A DNA stretch of 62,820 bases from Gammaproteobacteria bacterium. Lineage in GTDB: Bacteria > Pseudomonadota > Gammaproteobacteria > Steroidobacterales > Steroidobacteraceae. The number at the start of each line of letters is the position of its first letter. Position 1 is the stretch's first letter. The DNA is taken from the NCBI GenBank assembly GCA_005878095.1, contig VBNH01000063.1:1-62820 (forward strand). The letters run 5' to 3'. The translations under genes and the position numbers were made by a program. This document shows positions 53,684 through 61,735 of the stretch, piece by piece. Under the pieces are notes generated by a model, which did not search any database, was not told where the DNA came from, and saw nothing but the letters and a program-made list of their open reading frames with translations.

Positions 53684-56600
53684 GCAGGCGCCTGCCTTGC
53701 GGATCGTAGAACACCGGCGATGCAACCTGAACCGGGATATCGCCCGCGGGAACGGAAACGTACAGGGTCTCACCGATGCGGGCGCGCCCGCCCGCGACCA
53801 GCCCCAGCGCGATGGAGCGACCGAGCACGGAGCTGTGGTAGGAGGAGGTGACGTGTCCCAGCGCGCGCGCAGGTGCCCGGGCGCCGGCTTGCGCCATGAC
53901 CTGAGCTCCGTCCTCCAGCACCACCTGCGGGTCGGTGGTGAGCAGGCCGACGAGCTGGCGCCGCTGCGGCGAGGTCATGGCCGGTCGCTCGAGCGAGCGC
54001 TTGCCGACGAAGTCGGGCTTGTTCTTGCCGATCGCCCAGCCCAGACCCGCATCATCGGGCGTGACGGTCCCGTCGGTGTCCTGGCCGACGATGATGTAAC
54101 CCTTCTCGGCGCGCAGCACGTGCATGGTCTCTGTGCCGTAGGGCGTGATGTCGTGCGCCTGGCCGGCATCCCAGAGGGCTTCCCACACCGCAGGCCCGAA
54201 GTCCGCCGGGACGTTGACCTCAAAGCCGAGCTCCCCGGTGAAGCTGACGCGGAACAGCCGCATCGGCACGCCGGAGATTCGCCCCAGCGCGACACTCATG
54301 TGCGGCAGCGCAGCTGCCGCGAGATCGATGTCCACCAGTCCCGCGAGCACCGCGCGTGCCTTCGGTCCCTGCACCGCGACCACGGCCCACTGCTCGGTGG
54401 TCGAGGTGAGCCATACCTTCAGGTCCGACCACTCGGTCTGCAGGTAGTCCTCCATCATCGCCAGCACCCGCGGGGCGCCGCCGGTGGTCGTCGTGACGTG
54501 AAAGCGGTTCTCACTCACGCGCGCCACGACGCCGTCGTCGTAAACGAAGCCGTCATCGCGCAGCAGCAGGCCATAGCGGCAGCGGCCGACGGCGAGACCG
54601 GTCCACGCATTGACATACAGACGGTTCATGAACGTCACCGCGTCCTTGCCGACCACTTCGATCTTGCCCAGCGTGGAAGCGTCGAAAATGCCACAGGCGT
54701 TGCGCACCGCCAGGCACTCGCGCCCGACCGCCGCGTGCATGTGTTCGGCGCCGCGCGGAAAGTAGCGTGCGCGCTTCCACAGGCCCACATCCTCGAACAC
54801 CGCACCGCGCGCGCGGGCCCACTCATGCATGGGCGTGGTGCGCACCGGATCGAACAGTTCCCCGCGCGCGGGACCCGCGAAGCTGCCGAAGCTCACGGGT
54901 GTGTAGGGCATGCGGAAGCTCGTCAGTCCCACCTCGGGAATGGGCTTGCCGAGGGTGCACGACACGATGCCGAGCGCATTCAGGTTGGAGGTTTTGCCCT
55001 GGTCCGTCGCCATTCCGGTGGTGGTGTAGCGCTTGATGTGCTCGATCGAGCGGAATCCCTCGCGCGTCGCGAGCGCCAGGTCGCCGGTGGTTACATCGTT
55101 CTGCCAGTCGACGAACGCGCGCCCGCGGGCACCGGCAGGCTGAGGCAGGGCGCCGGCGAAGCCGGCCCCGCCGCCGGCTGCGGGCGGCGCGGCGGCGGCG
55201 GCCGCGGCGCCGCTCGGGCACACGCCCGTGCGCGCGGGAGCCGTGGCCTCACGCGCGGCGGCAGCCCCGGCGGCGGCGCCATCCGCGAGCGCCGCGTCGA
55301 GCGCAAACACACCGCGACAGGCCCCGGCGCTGCGTACCCGCTCGGCCGGCGTGCCGGGAAGGAACGCCTGCAGCCCCTCATCCCAGCAGAGCTTGCCGCG
55401 TGACTGCGAGAACAGGTGCACGCTCGGCGTGAAGCCACCGCACATGAGCACGAGGTCGCACGGCTGCGCCTGGGCGCCTGCCTCACCGCCCTCCAGCTGC
55501 GCGAGCAGGATCGAGTTCACGCGGCGCCGTCCACCGGTGCCGAGCACGGTCGCTCGTGTCAGCACCGGAATGCCCGCGGCGCGCGCCCTCGCAGCCCATG
55601 AACCGTCGTCCCGGGCGCGCACATCCGCGATGCTGGCGATGAACACTCCCGCAGCTTGCAGCTCGAGCGCCGCCGGGTACGCCTCGTCATGGGCCGTGAC
55701 CACTACGGCGCGCGTGCCCGGTAGAACGCCATAGCGGTTGAGCCAGGTGCGCGCCGCGCCGGCCAGCATGATTCCGGGCCGGTCGTTGCCGGGAAACACG
55801 AGCGGGCGCTCGATGGCGCCGGTGGCGAGCACCACTTCGCGGGCGCGCACCTGCCATTGGCGCTCACGCGGCAAATCCGGGTGCGGGTCGGCGAGGTGAT
55901 CGCTCAGGCGCTCGTTCAATCCGAGCAGGTTGTGCGGGAAGTAACCGAACGCCGTAGTGCGCGGCAGCAGCGTCACGCGGGCGTTCGAGCCCAGAGCCGC
56001 CGACGTCTCCCGCAGCCACTGCGGAGCGGGGCGGCCCTCGATGGCGGCGGCCGCACGCGGATCATCCGCCAGCAGGGAGCCGCCGAACTCGTTCTGCTCA
56101 TCGCACAGCATGACGCGCGCGCCGCTCGCGGCGGCGGCCGCGGCGGCGGCGAGTCCGGCGGGGCCCGCGCCCACGATGAGCACGTCGCAGTGTGCGTAGC
56201 GCGAGGCATAGCGGTCGGGGTCCGCCTCGGTGGGCGCGCGACCGAGGCCTGCGGCGGCGCGAATGCGCGGCTCGTAGAGCCACTGCCACGCGCGCCGCGG
56301 CCACATGAAGGTCTTGTAGTAAAAGCCGGCCGGGATGAACGGGGCGAGCAGATCGTTGACGGCACCGAGGTCGAAGGCGAGGCTCGGCCAGCGATTCTGA
56401 CTGTGCGCTGCGAGTCCCTCGTACAGCTCGACCTGGGTGGCGCGCAGGTTGGGCGTGTAGCGCGCGGCGTCGCGGCGCACCGCCACCAGCGCGTTGGGCT
56501 CTTCGGCGCCGCAGGCGAGCACACCACGCGGGCGGTGGTACTTGAACGAGCGGCCCATGAGGTGCACACCGTTGGCGAGCAGCGCCGAGGCGAGCGTGTC

Positions 56601-56699
56601 CCCGGCAACACCAGTGTAGGCGCGCCCATCGAAGCTGAAATGCAGCCCGCGCGAGCGGTCGATCCGCCCCCCCTCACGAGTACGCAGGCCCTCGTTCAC
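53676..56699 (-). CDS. soxA: Sarcosine oxidase alpha subunit
   Basis: SoxA (1007 residues) is the large subunit of the tetramer that converts sarcosine, O2 and THF to glycine, H2O2 and methylene-THF. It binds NAD through VLIVGAGPAGLAAAAAAA near residues 174-191. N-terminal FDGRAYTGVAGDTLASALLA and GRSFKYHRPRGVLACGAEEP are the usual opening. The C-terminal half is the GcvT-like THF domain (VGKRSLERPAMTSPQRRQLV). A low-complexity Ala/Pro-rich insert near residues 490-525 is longer than usual. Its start overlaps the soxD stop by 4 bp. Confidence 0.95.
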   Translation of the reverse strand: MNEGLRTREGGRIDRSRGLHFSFDGRAYTGVAGDTLASALLANGVHLMGRSFKYHRPRGVLACGAEEPNALVAVRRDAARYTPNLRATQVELYEGLAAHSQNRWPSLAFDLGAVNDLLAPFIPAGFYYKTFMWPRRAWQWLYEPRIRAAAGLGRAPTEADPDRYASRYAHCDVLIVGAGPAGLAAAAAAAASGARVMLCDEQNEFGGSLLADDPRAAAAIEGRPAPQWLRETSAALGSNARVTLLPRTTAFGYFPHNLLGLNERLSDHLADPHPDLPRERQWQVRAREVVLATGAIERPLVFPGNDRPGIMLAGAARTWLNRYGVLPGTRAVVVTAHDEAYPAALELQAAGVFIASIADVRARDDGSWAARARAAGIPVLTRATVLGTGGRRRVNSILLAQLEGGEAGAQAQPCDLVLMCGGFTPSVHLFSQSRGKLCWDEGLQAFLPGTPAERVRSAGACRGVFALDAALADGAAAGAAAAREATAPARTGVCPSGAAAAAAAPPAAGGGAGFAGALPQPAGARGRAFVDWQNDVTTGDLALATREGFRSIEHIKRYTTTGMATDQGKTSNLNALGIVSCTLGKPIPEVGLTSFRMPYTPVSFGSFAGPARGELFDPVRTTPMHEWARARGAVFEDVGLWKRARYFPRGAEHMHAAVGRECLAVRNACGIFDASTLGKIEVVGKDAVTFMNRLYVNAWTGLAVGRCRYGLLLRDDGFVYDDGVVARVSENRFHVTTTTGGAPRVLAMMEDYLQTEWSDLKVWLTSTTEQWAVVAVQGPKARAVLAGLVDIDLAAAALPHMSVALGRISGVPMRLFRVSFTGELGFEVNVPADFGPAVWEALWDAGQAHDITPYGTETMHVLRAEKGYIIVGQDTDGTVTPDDAGLGWAIGKNKPDFVGKRSLERPAMTSPQRRQLVGLLTTDPQVVLEDGAQVMAQAGARAPARALGHVTSSYHSSVLGRSIALGLVAGGRARIGETLYVSVPAGDIPVQVASPVFYDPQGRRLHA

Positions 56700-56989
56700 C
56701 GCGGCACCGGGGCCGCAGCGCTGGGGGGCGGCTCGCCCACTTTGTAGGTGGCGCGGAAGTGATCGGTAGTGGTGTCGCGTAGCGCGTTGAAGAAGCGGCC
56801 GCAGCCGTGCGTGTGACGCCAGCGCTCGGCGTGCACGCCGCGGGTGTTGTCACGGCGGTAGAGATAGTCCGCCCACTGCTGCGCGGATACTTGCGCCGGC
56901 TGCGCGGGCCGGGCGACGTGCGCCTGCCCGCCGTACACGAACTCCAGCTCGGGACGCTCGCCGCAATAGGGGCAGTCGATCAGCAGCAC
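56696..56989 (-). CDS. soxD: Sarcosine oxidase delta subunit
   Basis: The 97-residue SoxD has the zinc-ribbon start LIDCPYCGERPELEF and the later WRHTHGCGRFFNALRDTTT, which together bind the structural zinc of the tetramer. WADYLYRRDNTRGVHAERW is the family core. It sits 27 bp after soxB and overlaps soxA. Length matches the family. Confidence 0.95.
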   Translation of the reverse strand: MLLIDCPYCGERPELEFVYGGQAHVARPAQPAQVSAQQWADYLYRRDNTRGVHAERWRHTHGCGRFFNALRDTTTDHFRATYKVGEPPPSAAAPVPR

Positions 56990-57016
56990 GGCGATGTCAC
57001 AGGCGCGGCGATGTCA

Positions 57017-58267
57017 TCAGTGCGCCACGGCGGCCGCGGCCGCCTCGTCGATGAGCTGACCGTCACGGAAGCGCTCCAGGGTGAACGGCGCGTTGAGCGG
57101 GTGCGGCTCATCGCGCGCGATGGTCCAGGCAAACACATGGGCCGAGCCCGGCGTGGCCTTGAACCCGCCGGTGCCCCAGCCGCAGTTCACGTACAACCCC
57201 GGCACCGGTGTCCTGGCAATGATGGGCGAGCGATCGGGCGTCACGTCGACGATCCCGCCCCAGTTGCGCAGCATCCGCAGGCGGCGAAACATGGGAAACA
57301 GCTCGCAGATCGCCTCCAGCGCATGACTGGTGATATGCAGGCCGCCGCGCTGCGTGTACGAGGTGTAGGCGTCGGTGCCCGCGCCGATGACCAGTTCCCC
57401 CTTGTCCGACTGGCTGATGTACGCGTGGATGGTGTTGGACATGACCACGCACGGGAACACCGGCTTCACCGGTTCGGACACCAGCGCCTGCAACGGGTAA
57501 CTCTCGAGCGGCAACTCGATACCGGCCATTTTCATGATGACGCTGGTGTGGCCGGCCGCGGCCACGCCGATGCGCGGGGCGCGGATCGTGCCGCGCGTGG
57601 TCTCCACACCCTCGACCGCGCCGCTGGCGTTGCGGCGGATGCCGGTCACTTCGCAATTCTCGATGATGTCGACCCCGAGTGCATCCGCGGCGCGCGCGTA
57701 TCCCCACGCCACCGCGTCGTGGCGCGCGGTGCCGCCGCGGCGCTGCAGCGCGGCGCCGAGTACCGGGTAGCGGATGTTGCCTGTGTTCAGCAGCGGACAG
57801 AAGGCCTTCGCCTGTTCGGGCGTCAGCCACTCGTTGTCGACCCCGTTGACGCGGTTCGCGTGCACATGGCGCTTGAAAACCTGCGCGTCGTGCACCGTAT
57901 GCGCCAGCATCATCACGCCGCGCTGCGAGAACATGACGTTGTAGTTGAGAACCTGTGACAGGCGCTCCCACAGCCTGACCGCATGGTCGTAGAGTGCGGC
58001 GCTCTCGTCGAACAGGTAGTTGGAGCGGATGATGGTGGTGTTGCGGCCGGTGTTGCCGCCGCCGATCCAGCCTTTCTCGAGCACCGCGATGTTGGTGAGG
58101 TGGTGCTCGCTGGCGAGGTAGTAGGCCGCTCCGAGCCCGTGACCCCCGCCGCCGACGATCAGGGCGTCATAGGCGGCCTTGGGCGGCGGGCTGCGCCACT
58201 GCGTCGTCCAGCCGCGCTGGCCGGACAGGCCCCGCCTCAGCAGCGCCAGGCCGGAGAAGGGTTGCAT
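57017..58267 (-). CDS. soxB: Sarcosine oxidase beta subunit
   Basis: The 416-residue flavoprotein holds the catalytic FAD/FMN site. The Rossmann motif [20 protein letters not shown] lies near residues 34-53, followed by [20 protein letters not shown], the signature of heterotetrameric Sox[21 protein letters not shown] near the C-terminus closes the flavin site. It is the first gene of the operon running down to 50664. Upstream there is no strong ribosome site, so the start is taken by family alignment. Confidence 0.94.
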   Translation of the reverse strand: MQPFSGLALLRRGLSGQRGWTTQWRSPPPKAAYDALIVGGGGHGLGAAYYLASEHHLTNIAVLEKGWIGGGNTGRNTTIIRSNYLFDESAALYDHAVRLWERLSQVLNYNVMFSQRGVMMLAHTVHDAQVFKRHVHANRVNGVDNEWLTPEQAKAFCPLLNTGNIRYPVLGAALQRRGGTARHDAVAWGYARAADALGVDIIENCEVTGIRRNASGAVEGVETTRGTIRAPRIGVAAAGHTSVIMKMAGIELPLESYPLQALVSEPVKPVFPCVVMSNTIHAYISQSDKGELVIGAGTDAYTSYTQRGGLHITSHALEAICELFPMFRRLRMLRNWGGIVDVTPDRSPIIARTPVPGLYVNCGWGTGGFKATPGSAHVFAWTIARDEPHPLNAPFTLERFRDGQLIDEAAAAAVAH

Positions 58268-58282
58268 CGTCCGCGCATCATG

Positions 58283-58438
58283 CTACCCGCGCGCTGCTGC
58301 GACGAGCACCCGCGCGCCCACCGGCTTGAACGGGCGCGACAGCACGGCCGCGAGCACGCCCTGCGAGCGATGCGCCCAGGCAACGCCGGCGGGCGCGTGC
58401 TGGTGCGCTGCAGCAAGTCGGGGGCATGACGGGTGCAT
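58283..58438 (-). CDS. Possible 51-residue protein upstream of soxB
   Basis: A short reading (starting MHPSCPRLAAAHQHAPAGVA and ending ARVLVAAARG) ends 15 bp before soxB. It has GC-rich third positions and a basic, hydrophobic tail. It could be a leader peptide or the tail of a lost gene. There is no recognised family and no clear ribosome site, so support is weak. Confidence 0.22.
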   Translation of the reverse strand: MHPSCPRLAAAHQHAPAGVAWAHRSQGVLAAVLSRPFKPVGARVLVAAARG

Positions 58439-58439
58439 C

Positions 58440-58591
58440 GTTTGTCTGGCTGTCTCGGGCGAGCTAACATAGACAAAGTAGGGTTTTCACCCCCAAATGC
58501 AGGACCTCCCGCAAGGCATAGTCCTACCCGGCGCTTGAAAAGCCGCGGACAAAGTCGATACGCCAGCAAAATAGCAACAAGGGATGCAGTG
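58440..58591 (+). promoter_or_regulatory. Structured AT-richer leader ahead of the 58592 gene
   Basis: The 323-bp spacer between soxB and the next gene has no convincing protein gene except the weak reading above. From about 58475 it is less GC-rich and holds nested inverted repeats: GTAGG (58479-58483) with CCTAC (58529-58533), and inside it AGGAC (58502-58506) with GTCCT (58527-58531, partly shared). This may be an operator of a LuxR/NarL-like regulator or a folded 5' leader. No riboswitch class was recognised. Confidence 0.35.
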
Positions 58592-58807
58592 ATGCACGCC
58601 ATTCAGCTCACTGATGAATGCAAGCGGATCATTCAAGACCACTACGGGCTCAACCGTCCGCTCACGCGTTCTGAGCTGGTGGCCGAGGTAAGAAGACTTG
58701 CACGCAAGTGGCGCGACGGCTCAATCGACTACCGGGCCGAGCATCTGTATTTTCGCCTTGATTTGGCCGGCGCGTTCTCTGCGGCTACGCCGAAGTCAAC
58801 GCGCTAG
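58592..58807 (+). CDS. Small protein of unknown function (71 residues)
   Basis: The product begins MHAIQLTDECKRIIQDHYGL and continues with a basic helical part (ELVAEVRRLARKWRDGSIDY) and EHLYFRLDLAGAFS. GGGA lies 7 bases before the ATG. It overlaps the end of the convergent choV gene by 4 bp. Lower GC than its neighbours and the structured leader suggest a separately controlled or acquired gene. No family was recognised and no catalytic motif is visible. Confidence 0.5.
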   Translation: MHAIQLTDECKRIIQDHYGLNRPLTRSELVAEVRRLARKWRDGSIDYRAEHLYFRLDLAGAFSAATPKSTR

Positions 58808-59679
58808 ACGCCCTTGATGGCGGTGCGCGGATTCACATGGCGCACGAACTCAGCGACATAGTCGTCGGCCGGCCGTTCGACGATGTCCCGACCGGTGCCG
58901 GTCTGCACGATCTGGCCGCCCTCGAGGATCGTCACCTTGTCGCCGAGCTTCAGAGCCTCGTCCAGATCGTGACTCACGAATAGAATCGTTTTTTTGACAC
59001 GCTCCTGGAGCGCGAGCAGTTCGTCCTGGAGCTTCCTGCGGATCAGGGGATCGAGCGCCGAGAACGGCTCATCCATCAGCAGGATATCCGCCTCGGTGGC
59101 TAAGGCGCGTGCCAGTCCCACGCGCTGCTGCATGCCGCCGGAGAGCTCGCTGCAGTAGCGCTCACCCCATTGCGAGAGGCCGACCAGCTCGAGGTGCTGG
59201 TCGATGATGCGGCGGCGCTCATCGGGGGAGTCACCGCGCAACTCGAGGCCCAAACCGACGTTGTCGCGCACCGTCCTCCACGGCAGCAGCCCGAACTGCT
59301 GAAACACCATGGCGATGCGCAGCCGGCGGATGCGCCGCAGCGTGGCCGGATCGCAGTTGACCCCGATGTCGACGATGGTATCGCCGTCACCCACCAGGAC
59401 CTGGCCGCGCGTGACGCGATTCAGGCCGTTGGCCGCGCGCAGCAGCGTCGACTTCCCCGATCCCGACAATCCCATGAGCACCGAGATCTCGCCGCGCTCG
59501 ACGCTCAGGGAGGCGTTCGCCACTCCCACCACCACGCCGGTCTTCGCGGCGATCTCGGCACGTGTGCCGCCGGCATCCAGCGCCGCGAGCGCCTGCTGGA
59601 TGGCGGCGCTGCTGGCGCGGCGCCCCGCCTTGGCGCAGAAGAGGATGTCGACCGAGCGGAATTCGAGCGCCGCGCTCAC
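58804..59679 (-). CDS. choV: Choline ABC transporter ATP-binding protein
   Basis: The 291-residue ATPase energises choline or betaine uptake. Walker A is GLSGSGKST, the Q-loop VFQQFGLLPWRTV, the signature LSGGMQQRVGLARALA and Walker B ILLMDEPFSALDPL, followed by the switch His in FVSHDLDEALKLGD. The N-terminal extension is typical of ChoV/ProV rather than shorter ATPases, but no CBS regulatory domains follow. It overlaps the stop of the fused binding-protein/permease gene (ATGA). Confidence 0.92.
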   Translation of the reverse strand: MSAALEFRSVDILFCAKAGRRASSAAIQQALAALDAGGTRAEIAAKTGVVVGVANASLSVERGEISVLMGLSGSGKSTLLRAANGLNRVTRGQVLVGDGDTIVDIGVNCDPATLRRIRRLRIAMVFQQFGLLPWRTVRDNVGLGLELRGDSPDERRRIIDQHLELVGLSQWGERYCSELSGGMQQRVGLARALATEADILLMDEPFSALDPLIRRKLQDELLALQERVKKTILFVSHDLDEALKLGDKVTILEGGQIVQTGTGRDIVERPADDYVAEFVRHVNPRTAIKGV

Positions 59680-61532
59680 GGCGCGCTGCTCCTGTCGGAA
59701 GGGCGGCTGATGCGATCGAGCACGATCGCAAGCAGCACGATGACGAACCCTGCCTCAAAACCCATCCCGACCTGCACGGTACCGAGCGCGCGCACCACCG
59801 GCACTCCCAGGCCCCCGGCTCCCACCAGCGCTGCGATCACCACCATGGAGAGGCTCAGCATGATGCACTGGGTGATGCCGGCGAGAATCGTCGGAGCGGC
59901 GCTCGGCAACTCCACTTTCCACAGCAGTTGCATGGGCGTCGCACCAAACGCCTGGCCCGCCTCCAGGAGCGGCTTGGGCACTGAGCTGACACCGAGCTGC
60001 GTCAGTCGGATGGGGGCAGGCAGGGCGAAGATCACGGTGGAGATGAGCCCCGGCACCACCCCCAGGCCGAACAGTACCAGTGTCGGAATGAGGTACACGA
60101 AGGTCGGCAGTGTCTGCATCAGATCGAGCACCGGCCGCAGTGCAGCGTAGAGCCGCGGCCGGTGCGCCGCGGCGATGCCGACGGGCACACCGATGGCGGT
60201 GCAGACCAGCGCGGCCATGATCACGAGCGACAGGGTCTCGAGCGTCGGCTCCCAGTAGCCCTGATTCATGATGAACAGGAGCGCGGCGACGACGAACACG
60301 GCGAGCGGCAGCGAGCGGCGCAGGGCGAAGCTCAGGACGCCGGCGCCCAGGATCAGGAGCGGCGAGGGAATGGCGCGCAGCAGCGCCGTGAATCCGTCGA
60401 CGCTGCCGCGGATGAGGGCGGAGACGCCATCGAACAGGACCCGCCCATGGGTCTTCACGTACTCGATCATCACCGTGACGCTGTCGCCGACGGGAATCTT
60501 GTGATCACTGAGCCAGCGCTCCAGGCTGAAGGTGCGGCTGAGCGTCCCGGCACCGCGCATGGCGGTGAGCGCCGGCCGTCCTTCGAAGGTGGTCACGCCG
60601 TTCAGCCAGCCAGCGACCACAGCGGGGTTCGCCTTGAGCCAGGCTTCGGCGGCGACCGCCGCGGGCTGGTGACGCAGGAGAATGTCGGCCATCACCCGGC
60701 TCTCCTGTTGCGTGGTGAACGAGAGGTTGCGGAGCAGCCGGCCGATGTTAGGGCACTGTGCGGAGTAACCGGCGCGGGTGTTGGTGTAGACCCGCGCTTC
60801 GCCGTAGTTGGCCCCGAAGACCGCGTCCCCACCGGAGAGGTAGCGCAGATCGAAGCGCATGTTCATCGGGTGCGGATCCCAGGCGAGAAACACGATGGGC
60901 GCGCGGACGCGGAAGGCGCGCTCGACTTCTGCCAGCATGCCCTGCTCGCTCGATTCGATCAGTTTGAAGTTGCCCAGACCGAACAGGTTCTGCCGCAACA
61001 TGCCCAGCACCAGGCGATTGCCATCGTTGCCGGGCTCGATGCCGTAAATCGAGTTGTGGAGCTGCACCGCGTATCGCTCGATGTCGGCAAAGCTGCGCAG
61101 GCCGGCGTCATAGGTGTAGGCGGGCACGGCGAGGGTGTACTTGGCCCCGGTCAGGTTGGCGCGTATGACTTCCACCGACCCATCCGCCACGTAGCTCTTG
61201 CGATCGCCCTCCTGCGAGGGCATCCAGTTGCCGAGGAACACGTCGATGTCCTTGTTCTTCATCGATGCGTACGTGACCGGCACCGACAGCACGGTGATCT
61301 CGGGCCGGTATCCCAGGTGCCGCAGCAGGGCGCTGAATACCGCCGTCGTGGTCGTCACGTCGGTCCAGCCAATATCCGACAGCCGCACGATCCGGCACTG
61401 CGCAGGGTCCGCGAGCAGCGCCGTCGCGGCCGGGGCTTGCGGCGACGCGACCGTTCCCGAGGAGGCGAGCGCGGCCAGCGCCGCGAGCGCCTCCGCCCGC
61501 ACCCTCATGCCCCTCGACCCAAGTCGCGCCAT
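59676..61532 (-). CDS. Fused choline-binding protein and permease (ChoX-ChoW)
   Basis: One 618-residue chain joins a periplasmic binding protein (about residues 40-330) to an ABC permease (about 370-610). All four ChoX ligand-box aromatics are visible: Trp56 (DIGWTDV), Trp103 (GNWMPSQ), Tyr141 or Tyr139 (AYTYD) and Trp218 (LAWDPHPMN). The permease half has six-plus helices with EAGQAFGATPMQLLWKVELP, the EAA-type coupling loop. A signal region (ALAALAALASSGTVAS) precedes the binding domain. GGGAG sits 6 bases before the ATG. In most ChoXWV systems X and W are separate genes. Confidence 0.9.
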   Translation of the reverse strand: MARLGSRGMRVRAEALAALAALASSGTVASPQAPAATALLADPAQCRIVRLSDIGWTDVTTTTAVFSALLRHLGYRPEITVLSVPVTYASMKNKDIDVFLGNWMPSQEGDRKSYVADGSVEVIRANLTGAKYTLAVPAYTYDAGLRSFADIERYAVQLHNSIYGIEPGNDGNRLVLGMLRQNLFGLGNFKLIESSEQGMLAEVERAFRVRAPIVFLAWDPHPMNMRFDLRYLSGGDAVFGANYGEARVYTNTRAGYSAQCPNIGRLLRNLSFTTQQESRVMADILLRHQPAAVAAEAWLKANPAVVAGWLNGVTTFEGRPALTAMRGAGTLSRTFSLERWLSDHKIPVGDSVTVMIEYVKTHGRVLFDGVSALIRGSVDGFTALLRAIPSPLLILGAGVLSFALRRSLPLAVFVVAALLFIMNQGYWEPTLETLSLVIMAALVCTAIGVPVGIAAAHRPRLYAALRPVLDLMQTLPTFVYLIPTLVLFGLGVVPGLISTVIFALPAPIRLTQLGVSSVPKPLLEAGQAFGATPMQLLWKVELPSAAPTILAGITQCIMLSLSMVVIAALVGAGGLGVPVVRALGTVQVGMGFEAGFVIVLLAIVLDRISRPSDRSSAP

Positions 61533-61585
61533 ACGTGCTCCCCTTGACCCGTGAGGCCGCCGACTCCATCATTTCCGTTTCGGCC

Positions 61586-61633
61586 TGAATAGCCGTTTAA
61601 CAGACGGTCTGTCAAGTGCCTGTAGATCAGGCA
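61586..61633. promoter_or_regulatory. Divergent operator/promoter region between choXW and betI-betB
   Basis: ACAGAC-G-GTCTGT is a perfect palindrome at 61600-61612. On the minus strand it overlaps a perfect TTGACA -35 (61610-61615) with a weak TATTCA -10 (61586-61591) serving choXW. A second inverted repeat, TGCCTG-TAGAT-CAGGCA, lies at 61617-61633. Either could be the BetI site controlling both directions. Confidence 0.6.
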
Positions 61634-61735
61634 AGTCACTGAGTAATAAAGCAGTATCGACTCGGCAAATGGGGCGCTGCGAGGCGCAGCGAGGCGCCAC
61701 GCAGCCGCCCGCGGACGAGTCTCTGGAGCACGCCG

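Noticed and set aside
58271..58429. Plus-strand reading ending VLVRCSKSGA upstream of the 58592 gene
   Set aside because: Opposite frame to another weak reading in the same GC-rich spacer; composition alone does not support it.
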